Source: Acidobacteriota bacterium
GTDB taxonomy: Bacteria > Acidobacteriota > Terriglobia > Bryobacterales > Bryobacteraceae
NCBI GenBank assembly: GCA_023380575.1
Contig: JAMCRM010000229.1
Location: 1-11,711, forward strand
Length of the DNA stretch: 11,711 nt
Reading direction: 5' to 3'
Below the pieces are notes generated by a model that was given only the letters and a program-made list of their open reading frames with translations, was not told the origin of the DNA and did no database searches. Below are positions 1 through 7,054 of this stretch, piece by piece; position 1 is the stretch's first letter, and each line of letters opens with the position of its first letter. The translations under genes and the position numbers were made by a program.

Positions 1-88
1 GCCCCGCCCTCGTGGAATTCCGCTTCGAGATTGGCCGGGGAGGCATTGCCGTTGCGCAGAAAATAGATGTTCACCTGGCCCACCTTCT
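1..88. repeat. Left arm of an 88-bp perfect inverted repeat (probable contig-end fold-back)
   Basis: Positions 1-88 are the exact reverse complement of 365-452 (position i pairs with 453-i). Pairing stops at 89/364. The arm begins at the first base of the window, and its partner lies inside the coding sequence of the rhamnosidase-like gene. A perfect repeat of coding DNA ending exactly at the sequence end is typical of a fold-back chimera or misassembly. A real inversion cannot be excluded from sequence alone. The arm supplies an in-frame stop (TAG 64-66) followed by a false ATG at 67. Confidence 0.95.
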
Positions 89-1047
89 ACCAGGAGAAGC
101 GCATCCCGGTGCAGGTGGCCGAAAAGCTCTCCGAATTGGTTAAAGAAGGGGTACCGGTGCTGTTTGTGGGCCAGATTCCCGGCGAGGAGATCGGCTATCT
201 CGATTACCGGGCAAGAAGCCGCCGCATCGCCCAAATCATGGCCAGCCTGCGCGGTCGTGTGCGGTCGGCGAAGACCGTACCCGATGCGATGGCCGCCCTG
301 CCCGCTTCCCTTCAGCCGAATGTGCGCTTTCTGGCTCCGGCGGATGGCGTATCTTTCATCCAAAAGAAGGTGGGCCAGGTGAACATCTATTTTCTGCGCA
401 ACGGCAATGCCTCCCCGGCCAATCTCGAAGCGGAATTCCACGAGGGCGGGGCATCCCCGGAAACGTGGGATCCGTGGACCGGAAATACGGCGCCTGTTGC
501 GAACTTCCGCCGCACCGGAGAGGTCGTCCGCGTTCCCCTGGAACTCGAGCCGTACGGAAGCCGGGTGATCGTGTTCGATCCGGCGGACCGGCACGCCCCG
601 ACGTCTGTACATCGGGAAGGGCTGCCACCGGTGCCTGTCGGCGCGTCCGGCTGGACGCTCGACATCGCCGGCAGAGAGAGTATGAAGCTCACGGCGTTGG
701 TGGATTGGTCGCGCCTGGCTACGTTGCGTCATTTCTCCGGCAAAGCGCGCTACAGCACCACGTTCCGTCTGGATACTCCAGGCAACCGGCTCGAACTGGA
801 CCTGGGCGAAGTGAAAGATGTGGCCGAGATCCGGGTGAACGGCCGCAAGGGGCCGGTGCTGCTCTGCCGTCCCTATCGCGCCGATATCACGAGCCTCGTG
901 CAGCCCGGGGCGAACACCCTGGAAGTTATCGTGACCAATTCGCTCTTCAACCGCCTTTCGGGGGCCGGCATGCGGCTCACCGCCACGCCGGGCGAGTCGC
1001 TGCCCGCGGGTCTGCTAGGCCCGGTTCGTCTTCAGGCCTGGCGGTAA
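67..1047 (+). CDS. GH106-like alpha-L-rhamnosidase, C-terminal fragment (5' end missing)
   Basis: The open frame from ATG 67 gives 326 residues, but codons up to about 88 come from the inverted-repeat artefact; authentic protein begins near residue 8-9 with QEKRIPVQVAEKLSELVKEG. This matches a GH106-type stretch where a strand-helix segment precedes a glutamine-amidotransferase-like fold. A DPWTG motif (residues 138-142) is followed by a beta-rich region. The last ~135 residues form a galactose-binding-like sugar-binding domain of the GH2/GH106 type, with YSTTFRL, a LDLGEV strand, an IRVNG turn and a GANTLEVIVTN strand. GH106 enzymes release terminal alpha-L-rhamnose from pectic and other glycans and are usually exported. 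The catalytic region is outside the window, so activity cannot be judged. The gene overlaps the convergent transporter gene by 33 bp. Family call fairly sure; substrate inferred. Confidence 0.72.
   Translation: MFTWPTFYQEKRIPVQVAEKLSELVKEGVPVLFVGQIPGEEIGYLDYRARSRRIAQIMASLRGRVRSAKTVPDAMAALPASLQPNVRFLAPADGVSFIQKKVGQVNIYFLRNGNASPANLEAEFHEGGASPETWDPWTGNTAPVANFRRTGEVVRVPLELEPYGSRVIVFDPADRHAPTSVHREGLPPVPVGASGWTLDIAGRESMKLTALVDWSRLATLRHFSGKARYSTTFRLDTPGNRLELDLGEVKDVAEIRVNGRKGPVLLCRPYRADITSLVQPGANTLEVIVTNSLFNRLSGAGMRLTATPGESLPAGLLGPVRLQAWR
365..452. repeat. Right arm of the 88-bp inverted repeat (native copy)
   Basis: This arm lies in frame within the rhamnosidase-like gene and encodes a continuous part of that protein, so it is the native copy. 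The 276 bp between the arms (89-364) is ordinary coding sequence. Confidence 0.95.
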
Positions 1048-2292
1048 GAGTCTGATGGGTTCGATTTTGCCGGCGGCGAGCAGGAAAACGGCGCCGAGGA
1101 TGTAGATAACTCCAGCCCCTACAAAAACGAACTGGTATCCGGCCACGTCCACCACGGGGCCGATTACCAGTTGGCCCAGGGCGCCCATCAGCGTTCCGGC
1201 GGCGCCCGTAATTCCGTAGAGCACCGCCACGTGAGCCGGGGGCGAGATCTCCGAGATGGCCGTGTGGATGTTGGATCCCCAGGATTGGTGCCCGAACAAT
1301 GCCAGCGACGCGATAGCGATTGCAAGGGCGTGGCCCGGCACGAAGTAGACCGCGGCTCCCGAAGCCGCCAGCGCCGCCGAAGGGAGCAGAACCATCTTTC
1401 GCCCCCTGTCGAGGCCATAACCGCGGTGTATCAGGGCGCTGCTGGCCCAGGCGCCAACCAGCGCGCCGAGCCCCGCCGCCACATACGGGATCCACAACAG
1501 GCGTCCCACCGCTTCGAGCGGCAATCCGCGCACCTCCTGGAAATAGCCCGGCAACCAGAAGAGGTAGAAATACCAGGACGCATCCGAACAGCCGCGGGCC
1601 GCCAGGGTACAGCAGTATTTGCGGGTGGCCAGCACGCGCGCGAACGGCACACCAGCGGCAGGGTCGCCGTCCCCAGACGCCTCAGGAGATGGATCTGCCA
1701 CGCCATAAGCCGCCCGAATGCGCCGGTGCAGCCACAGCCAGGGCGGCAGTAGCAGAAAACCGAGACTTCCCGTGAATAGAAAAGAGGCCCGCCACCCGTA
1801 CCGGTTCGTAATCGTCGCCACAACGGGAGCGGCCAGAAGCGTGCCCACGCTCAGCGCCGACAGGAACAGTCCAACCGCCTTGGCGCGATCCTTGGGCGGG
1901 AACCAACCGGCCACACCGCGCATCGCCGCGGGGTAAAAGCCGGCCTCTCCGAAACCAAGCAGCGCCCGCACCAGCGACAGGCTGCCCAATCCCCACGCCA
2001 ATGCGTGAGCCATTCCCGCGACAGACCAGAAGGTGGCCGTGAGCGCAACCATGCGGCGGCAGCCGAAACGATCCGCCAGGCGACCGCCCGCCACGTAGGA
2101 GAACATATACGCCATCAGGAAGGCATTTATGACCCATCCGTACTGCTGGTTGGTGAGCCCGAGGTCGCTGCGCACCTGCGGCATGACGATCCCCAAAACC
2201 GCGCGGTCCAGGTAGTTGATCACCGAGCCGGCGAACAATACGGCGGCGATACTCCAGGCAAAGCGTTCTTGAAGACCGGCACGCTCAGGCAA
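1015..2292 (-). CDS. MFS transporter, anion:cation symporter (hexuronate/aldonate type)
   Basis: The 425-residue integral membrane protein has about 12 hydrophobic segments in two halves, split by a charged cytoplasmic loop near residues 188-225. ACS-family hallmarks are visible: INYLDR at the end of TM1 (25-30), the MFS signature A loop GRLADRFGCRRM (70-81), and GFGEAGFYPAAMRG followed by WFPPKDRAKAVG (113-141). The family, which includes ExuT, GarP and DgoT, imports sugar acids with protons. That suits the neighbouring mannonate-dehydratase-like and glycosidase genes, but the exact substrate is inferred. The start is TTG at 2292-2290: no in-frame ATG lies just upstream, and TM1 starts about 10 residues in. 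No good Shine-Dalgarno sequence precedes it. It is divergent from the UroD-like gene (29-bp gap) and overlaps the rhamnosidase-like gene at its 3' end. Confidence 0.9.
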   Translation of the reverse strand: MPERAGLQERFAWSIAAVLFAGSVINYLDRAVLGIVMPQVRSDLGLTNQQYGWVINAFLMAYMFSYVAGGRLADRFGCRRMVALTATFWSVAGMAHALAWGLGSLSLVRALLGFGEAGFYPAAMRGVAGWFPPKDRAKAVGLFLSALSVGTLLAAPVVATITNRYGWRASFLFTGSLGFLLLPPWLWLHRRIRAAYGVADPSPEASGDGDPAAGVPFARVLATRKYCCTLAARGCSDASWYFYLFWLPGYFQEVRGLPLEAVGRLLWIPYVAAGLGALVGAWASSALIHRGYGLDRGRKMVLLPSAALAASGAAVYFVPGHALAIAIASLALFGHQSWGSNIHTAISEISPPAHVAVLYGITGAAGTLMGALGQLVIGPVVDVAGYQFVFVGAGVIYILGAVFLLAAGKIEPIRLLPPGLKTNRA

Positions 2293-2321
2293 TCCGAATA
2301 TAATATCAGCACGGAAACTCC
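2293..2321. promoter_or_regulatory. Bidirectional promoter candidate, 29-bp divergent spacer
   Basis: The only non-coding DNA between the transporter and the UroD-like gene holds an AT-rich core in otherwise GC-rich sequence. On the + strand it contains a perfect TATAAT at 2299-2304, 17 nt before ATG 2322. On the - strand the same core reads TATTAT (2305-2300), 7 nt before TTG 2292. No convincing -35 box is seen at 16-18 bp; it would lie inside the opposite gene. The GGA at 2313-2315 is a weak ribosome site for the + gene. Confidence 0.5.
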
Positions 2322-3500
2322 ATGACCGACCACGAACGCATACTGGCTGCCATCCGTGGGGAAATCCCCGACCACATACCCTGGGTTCCCCGCCTGGAAT
2401 TCTGGTACCGGGCCCGCCTGCGCAACGGCACCATACCCGCCGAATTGCGCGGGCTCAGCTTAAACGAAATTGCCGCACGCCTGGGCGTAGGGCTCTACGC
2501 CTCCGTCCCGGATTTCACCCAACGCGAGGAAGAGACGGATATGCTGGACCGCGGGCTGGGCATTTTCAATTCGCCGGTGCTTCCGTACCGTGTCGTGCTG
2601 GACGGTGTCGACCGCCGCGTGAGGCATTCCGGCCGCGAAATCATCACGGAATACCACACTCCCGCCGGATCCCTCACTACCGCGGAGATCCTTACCGACG
2701 AGATGCTGGATGGCGGCGCGTCGGTATCCTGGGTCACCCAATCCGCCATTCGGGAGCCGCGGGACTTCGAAACGGCCGCCTGGCTTTTCTCGCACCTCAA
2801 AGTCGAACCGCGGCCGGGCGGCTACGAGGCGCGCCGGCAGGCAGTGGGAGATCGGGGCGTCGCTGTCGGGTACGTGATTGGCACCGCCTGCCCGGTTCAC
2901 CACATCATGAAAGAACTCATGCCGGTGGAGCAGTTCTTCTATGCGCTGCACGACTATCCGGATAAGATTGCACGGTTGGCGGATGCCATGGAGCCTTACT
3001 ACGCCCTCATGAAGACGACCGCGGCTGAATCCAGCGCCGAAGTGGTGCTTCTCGGCGGTAACTACGATGATTCGATCACTTACCCGAGGCTTTTCGAAAA
3101 ATATATCCTCCCGCCGCTTAAGGATTACGCCGAGGTTTTGCACGGCAAGGGCAAGTACCTGATGACCCATACCGATGGCGAGAACCGGCGGCTCATCCAG
3201 CTCTATCTGCGCGCCGGGTTCGACATCGCCGATTCCGTCTGCCCCGCGCCCATGTCCGCCATGACCCTCGATGAGATCCGGGAGGCGTTTGCGGACCGCA
3301 TTACGATCTGGGGCGGTATTCCGTGCGTGCTGCTTTGCCCCGATAGCGCGAGCGACGCTCAATTCCGCGACTGGATTGACGGCGTGATCGGGCGTTATGG
3401 CCGGCAAAGTCATTTTGTGCTCGGGGTAAGCGACATGGTCACGGCAGACGCTTCATGGGACCGGCTCCACTACATCACCGAAAAAGTTTTGTCCGCCTGA
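2322..3500 (+). CDS. Uroporphyrinogen decarboxylase (URO-D) superfamily protein, methyltransferase-like
   Basis: The 392-residue TIM-barrel protein resembles the UroD/MtaA/CmuA superfamily. It opens with the typical MTDHERILAAIRGEIPDHIP (amphipathic helix, then a D-x-I-P turn). Further signatures are the NYDDSITYP...F..YILPPLKDY segment (248-269), H283-T-D-G in place of the H-x-C motif, C307 in DSVCPAP, and the WGGIP strand (330-334). True UroD decarboxylates a haem precursor, but the distance from that motif set and the sugar-degradation neighbours argue against it. Corrinoid-linked methyltransferases bind zinc through H-x-C...C; here the first cysteine is Asp285, so a canonical zinc site is uncertain. 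There is no signal peptide, so it is probably cytoplasmic. Start ATG 2322 agrees with the family N-terminus. A role in demethylating a methylated sugar or aglycone is speculative. Confidence 0.82.
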   Translation: MTDHERILAAIRGEIPDHIPWVPRLEFWYRARLRNGTIPAELRGLSLNEIAARLGVGLYASVPDFTQREEETDMLDRGLGIFNSPVLPYRVVLDGVDRRVRHSGREIITEYHTPAGSLTTAEILTDEMLDGGASVSWVTQSAIREPRDFETAAWLFSHLKVEPRPGGYEARRQAVGDRGVAVGYVIGTACPVHHIMKELMPVEQFFYALHDYPDKIARLADAMEPYYALMKTTAAESSAEVVLLGGNYDDSITYPRLFEKYILPPLKDYAEVLHGKGKYLMTHTDGENRRLIQLYLRAGFDIADSVCPAPMSAMTLDEIREAFADRITIWGGIPCVLLCPDSASDAQFRDWIDGVIGRYGRQSHFVLGVSDMVTADASWDRLHYITEKVLSA

Positions 3501-3501
3501 T

Positions 3502-3543
3502 TTGCATTGATAACTGCCAAGCGCTATATTGCCTCCACAAGCA
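3502..3543 (+). promoter_or_regulatory. Promoter candidate before the Tat-tagged six-hairpin gene
   Basis: The 43-bp gap after the UroD-like gene contains TTGCAT (3502-3507), a 17-bp spacer and TATATT (3525-3530). The -10 match is five of six bases; the -35 match is only the TTG. Transcription would begin about 7 nt before ATG 3544. No Shine-Dalgarno sequence precedes that ATG. The same-strand arrangement also permits read-through from the UroD-like gene. Confidence 0.4.
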
Positions 3544-5952
3544 ATGGAACGCCGGACATTCGTACGAAACTGCGCCGCCGCGCTGACGCTCGCCGCGCAG
3601 AAAATCCAATGGGCGCTTGGCGCCGAAGCATCCCGGATCTCCAAGCCTTGGCCCCGGCCGCCCGTCAAGAAACTCGTCTTCGACGACAACAAGAGCCCAT
3701 CCTATTCCGCGATGGCGGCTTTGACGCCTCTTCCGGGGACGAAGCGTATTTACCTCCAGCAGCCGTGCGATTACAAAATCGTCACCGCGCGTCCGGATCT
3801 GAAGTTTCAAATCTACAACGCATTGAGTCCCGTTCCAGCGGACGCCATGCACGTGACCGGCTATGGGTTCGTGATCGTCCGCGGCTCGAAAGCAGTATCC
3901 TTCGATTACGGCAATACGGAGCAGCATTTCGAAAATAACCGCCTGCCGCTCCTGACCCAACGGGTCTCGCAGGACGGGTTTGACGTCGAGCAGAAGTCTT
4001 TTACCACCACCGGCCACAAGGGCCGCCCTTTGCTCATGGTGCGCCTCAAGGTGACCCGGCGGCGTGGCCCGCGTGCGCTGGAGTTGGCATGGCTGACGGT
4101 AAGGAACATTTATTCCCGCTATTACTCGTACCCGAACGAAGACTACATCGTATTCGAGCCCTGGGGCCGGGCCTGGGAATCACCGCTCCATCTTGAACGC
4201 GCCGATAACTCGCAGCGCGATGGCGATATCCTGTTCGACGCATTCCAGCACAGCAGGAATGTCTCCACCGGCGGTTCGCGCAACCTGGCGGGCTCCACTT
4301 TGATATTCGGCGTCTCCTTTGCCAAGGAGAACGAAGCGGTTATCGATCTGGCCATTCCCTATGAGGGTCTTGAGCACCCCGCCGGCGCGACAGACCAGGA
4401 CCTGTCGTATCAAGCGGAGAAGGCTTTCCGTGTGGCGGAGGAAAAGCAGCTTCTTTCCCTGTCGTTCGACGACGAATACCGCCGGCAAACGGCTTTGTGG
4501 AATCATAAATTCGAGAATACCGCCGCTATAGAAGTCCCGGAGAAGCTGGTGCAGGATGTTTATCATGTCCTCACCTGCAATGACCTCCAGTTTCTGGGAA
4601 GCGGACCGCAGGTTTCCTATCTCAAGCCGGGCCAGGGCGGATTTAACAGCTTTTCCACCGTATATGGCTGGGAGTCATCCAATTACCTTCCCATAATGGA
4701 CCAACAGGGCTTTCATCATGAGGTAGGGAAGGTACTGGATTACTATCTGACCACGCAGCATGGGCACCACGGACCGGAGGGCGACATCAGCACTGCGGAA
4801 GGCTCCTTCCGGCCCCACATACACTGGATGTGCGAAACGGGCGCCATCCTGGGCATATTTGCCGAACATGCCTTCCTCAGCGGCGACTTCGAGCGCCTGC
4901 GGAAGGACGCTCCCGCCCTGCTGAAGGCCGCCCGATGGATACAGGGAGAGCGGGCCCGCACCCGGGACCTGTTGCCGGATGGCAGTAAGTCCATCCACTA
5001 TGGCCTTATGCCCCCGGGACGCGCCACGGATTGGCCGGAATTTGCCTATTCGCTGTTTACCGACGCTTATACCTGGCGGGGGTTGGATCAACTGGCCCAG
5101 GCATTTGAAACTGCTAAGTTCCCCGAAGCCACGTGGCTGCGCGCGGAAGCGGACGACTACCGGCAGTGTATCCTGCAATCCGCGAAGAAAATCCAGCAGG
5201 GCAAGTCGGAAGCCAAGCCCGTGCTCTTTTCTGATAGCGCCCTGCTCGAAGCCAGGCTGATCGATGCCAAGGATGACGTGGTGAAGGATTTTGAGGCGGC
5301 GCGGCGGAAATCCGGCGAACTGAATGACCTTTTTGCCCGCCGCATGCCGCAAATGGAAGATGACACGTTATTAAGAATCCAGGAGAAATCGGCAGGCGGA
5401 GAAATCGACCTCTACTATGTGAACTTTGCCGAGAAAGTATGGCACCGGTTGTGGCTGGAGCGCGGCGAAACCGTGAAGGCCCTGCGGTATTTCTACATGA
5501 CCCTGGCCTATTCCACTTCGCGGGACGTGCATATCGTCAGTGAAAGGTTTTGCCCGCAACTGATATGGCTTCTTCCCTGGCAGCCCAATGCCAGCGGCAA
5601 CGGCCGCGTTCTCGAGATGATCTTCAATACCCTGTGCCTGGAAAGCGGCGACTCCATGAAGTTGCTGCACGGCGCGCCGGACGCGTGGTTTGCCGCGCGC
5701 CGGCCCCTCGGTGTCAAACGCCTGCGCACGTCATTTGGAATTTTTTCTTTCCACATCAAGCCGGCAGCCGGAAAGCCGCGGCAGTTTGAATTTACATACG
5801 AATGCACAAGGGACGTCCCAAGCCGCTTTCTGATTGCCCTGCCGGACGGCAAGGGGCGGGAGTCGCGGCGCGTGATCGAAGTGGATACACAGAAACGAAA
5901 GAGCGCAACCCGCACGCTGGACGCCGCTAGCGGGAGGGCACTTCCGAATTGA
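3544..5952 (+). CDS. Tat-exported six-hairpin glycosidase-like protein
   Basis: Taking ATG 3544 gives 802 residues beginning MERRTFVRNCAAALTLA, a twin-arginine signal (RR-T-F-V) with a short hydrophobic core. A TTG at 3529 is in frame but would put five residues before the signal and overlap the -10 box. Residues ~60-310 form a beta-rich N-terminal domain. Residues ~325-715 look like an (alpha/alpha)6 six-hairpin toroid, with a GWESSNYLPIMDQQGFHHEVG segment near 375-395, H425-H427-W428, RW at 464-465, YGLMP at 486-490 and D507-Y509-W511. A C-terminal beta domain follows. Several blocks align by eye with the protein at 7055-9229, so the two are distant paralogues. Six-hairpin enzymes hydrolyse glycosides or uronosides; I cannot assign a GH family or name catalytic acids. 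The gene overlaps the UxuA-like gene by 26 bp, tail to tail. Confidence 0.75.
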   Translation: MERRTFVRNCAAALTLAAQKIQWALGAEASRISKPWPRPPVKKLVFDDNKSPSYSAMAALTPLPGTKRIYLQQPCDYKIVTARPDLKFQIYNALSPVPADAMHVTGYGFVIVRGSKAVSFDYGNTEQHFENNRLPLLTQRVSQDGFDVEQKSFTTTGHKGRPLLMVRLKVTRRRGPRALELAWLTVRNIYSRYYSYPNEDYIVFEPWGRAWESPLHLERADNSQRDGDILFDAFQHSRNVSTGGSRNLAGSTLIFGVSFAKENEAVIDLAIPYEGLEHPAGATDQDLSYQAEKAFRVAEEKQLLSLSFDDEYRRQTALWNHKFENTAAIEVPEKLVQDVYHVLTCNDLQFLGSGPQVSYLKPGQGGFNSFSTVYGWESSNYLPIMDQQGFHHEVGKVLDYYLTTQHGHHGPEGDISTAEGSFRPHIHWMCETGAILGIFAEHAFLSGDFERLRKDAPALLKAARWIQGERARTRDLLPDGSKSIHYGLMPPGRATDWPEFAYSLFTDAYTWRGLDQLAQAFETAKFPEATWLRAEADDYRQCILQSAKKIQQGKSEAKPVLFSDSALLEARLIDAKDDVVKDFEAARRKSGELNDLFARRMPQMEDDTLLRIQEKSAGGEIDLYYVNFAEKVWHRLWLERGETVKALRYFYMTLAYSTSRDVHIVSERFCPQLIWLLPWQPNASGNGRVLEMIFNTLCLESGDSMKLLHGAPDAWFAARRPLGVKRLRTSFGIFSFHIKPAAGKPRQFEFTYECTRDVPSRFLIALPDGKGRESRRVIEVDTQKRKSATRTLDAASGRALPN

Positions 5953-7021
5953 CGGCCTGAATCAGTGCTTTGATGTAGCCATAGCCGAATGCGAAGGACT
6001 GGAGGCCGCCGGCATCGCCGGGATGATGGGGCATGTGATCGGGACATATCGCCCCGGCGAATTGCACGTCACGAAGAATGCGCATCACCTGGAAGAAGTC
6101 CATTTCTCCCTCATCGGGATAAACTTCTTCAAATTCCCCGAGGCCGCCGCGGATATTGCGCATGTGAATCTGGTACAGTTTCCCCTTTTCGCCGAGGTAG
6201 CGGACGATGGGCCGAATCTCCCTGCCGGGGTTCTTCAATCCTTCCGCGGTTGTGCCCAGACACAACTGGAATCCGTTATAGGGGCTGTCGAGCATCGATT
6301 CATAGCGCTTGATGCCATCGAAGATGGACGGAGAGTCCCAATTCGCGGCGCCTTGATAGCCCCAGGGCAGTCCGGGCGGATCATACGGATGACAGGCCAT
6401 TCGCACGTCGTACTGTTGGGCGGCTGGGATCACCTTCTCGAGAAAGTAGCCGATGCGCTCCCAGTAATCTTCGGCGCTTACAACGCCGCACTTTCCGGCC
6501 GGCAAATCTTTCCAATTCTCTTCCAGCTTGAAGCCTGCATAGCTGACATTCCCCCGCCCCCTGGTCTGCCGGTTGCGGCGGATAGGTATGACGGTCCAGT
6601 GATAGGTGATGATTTTCACGCCCGCCCGGGAAGCTTTGCCTATGTTCCCGATGATCTTATCGAGTTCCCGGTCGCGCTCCGCGCCCTTGCGAAAGGAGAT
6701 GTAATCGGGATCCATGCGAATGGCTTCGAGCGTGACGCCGGCCTTGTCGCAATCATCCTTCATCCGCATCAGTTCTTCCAGATCCCAGCCGCCATCCGGA
6801 GATCGCTTCCTCATCTGCGCGGTGAGGTGGCGGACGCCATAGCGCAAGTTATACTCCAGATTTTCTGTGGAGGTGATGCCGGGGCCCTCCACGCTATGGT
6901 AGTCGCCACCCACGTGCATGAGGGCATTCCTTTTTGGTGCGGTACCCGAGGCTGAGTTGGGGGCCGCCACAGCGCCGGCGATGCCGCCGGCAAGCGTTTC
7001 ACCGAATGTCCTTCTTCTCAT
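5927..7021 (-). CDS. Mannonate dehydratase (UxuA)-like TIM-barrel protein with Tat signal
   Basis: The 364-residue protein matches the UxuA family, which dehydrates D-mannonate to 2-keto-3-deoxygluconate using a divalent metal. Expected metal ligands are all present: His211 in the HPYDPPG motif, Cys254 in LCLGT, His286 in QIHMRNI, and Asp328-His329 in PDHMP. The family blocks GRGNVSYAGF (155-164) and FEEVYPDEGEMDFFQVM (297-313) are also seen. Unusually, the N-terminus MRRRTFGETLAGGIAGAVAA resembles a twin-arginine signal peptide, so the enzyme may be exported; known UxuA proteins are cytoplasmic. Without the ~26-residue leader the length fits the family. Start ATG 7021 has GAGG eight bases upstream and a TATAAT box. 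Other TIM-barrel sugar isomerases are the alternative, but the ligand set favours UxuA-like. Activity on mannonate is inferred. Confidence 0.85.
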   Translation of the reverse strand: MRRRTFGETLAGGIAGAVAAPNSASGTAPKRNALMHVGGDYHSVEGPGITSTENLEYNLRYGVRHLTAQMRKRSPDGGWDLEELMRMKDDCDKAGVTLEAIRMDPDYISFRKGAERDRELDKIIGNIGKASRAGVKIITYHWTVIPIRRNRQTRGRGNVSYAGFKLEENWKDLPAGKCGVVSAEDYWERIGYFLEKVIPAAQQYDVRMACHPYDPPGLPWGYQGAANWDSPSIFDGIKRYESMLDSPYNGFQLCLGTTAEGLKNPGREIRPIVRYLGEKGKLYQIHMRNIRGGLGEFEEVYPDEGEMDFFQVMRILRDVQFAGAICPDHMPHHPGDAGGLQSFAFGYGYIKALIQAVNSEVPSR

Positions 7022-7054
7022 TTCAGGATCCTCAATGAATTATACTTGGGTTCC
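7022..7054. promoter_or_regulatory. Bidirectional promoter candidate, 33-bp divergent spacer
   Basis: The spacer between the UxuA-like gene and the second six-hairpin gene contains overlapping -10-like boxes. On the minus strand TATAAT spans 7044-7039, 17 nt before ATG 7021. On the plus strand TATACT spans 7041-7046, only 8 nt before ATG 7055, so that transcript would be nearly or fully leaderless. No clear -35 is visible in either direction. Confidence 0.5.
7030..7033 (-). promoter_or_regulatory. Ribosome binding site of the mannonate-dehydratase-like gene
   Basis: On the minus strand GAGG sits 8 nt before ATG 7021. It is the only clear Shine-Dalgarno-like site before a complete gene in this window and supports this start, which places the RRRTF motif at the N-terminus. 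Confidence 0.6.

Noticed and set aside
2269..2304. TTGAAG at 2269-2274 as the -35 partner of TATAAT 2299-2304
   Set aside because: The spacer would be 24 bp, too long for a sigma-70 type promoter.
2460..3413. 317-residue minus-strand open frame opposite the UroD-like gene
   Set aside because: The plus-strand frame has clear URO-D superfamily motifs; the antisense product shows none.
3529..3543. TTG 3529 as start of the Tat-tagged six-hairpin gene
   Set aside because: It overlaps the TATATT box and adds five residues before the RR motif; ATG 3544 places the Tat signal at the true N-terminus.
6023..6955. 310-residue plus-strand open frame opposite the UxuA-like gene
   Set aside because: The minus-strand frame carries all UxuA ligands and a ribosome binding site; the plus-strand frame has no recognisable motif.
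7046..7054. TTG 7046 as start of the second six-hairpin gene
   Set aside because: It overlaps the TATACT box; ATG 7055 begins directly with a normal Sec signal peptide.
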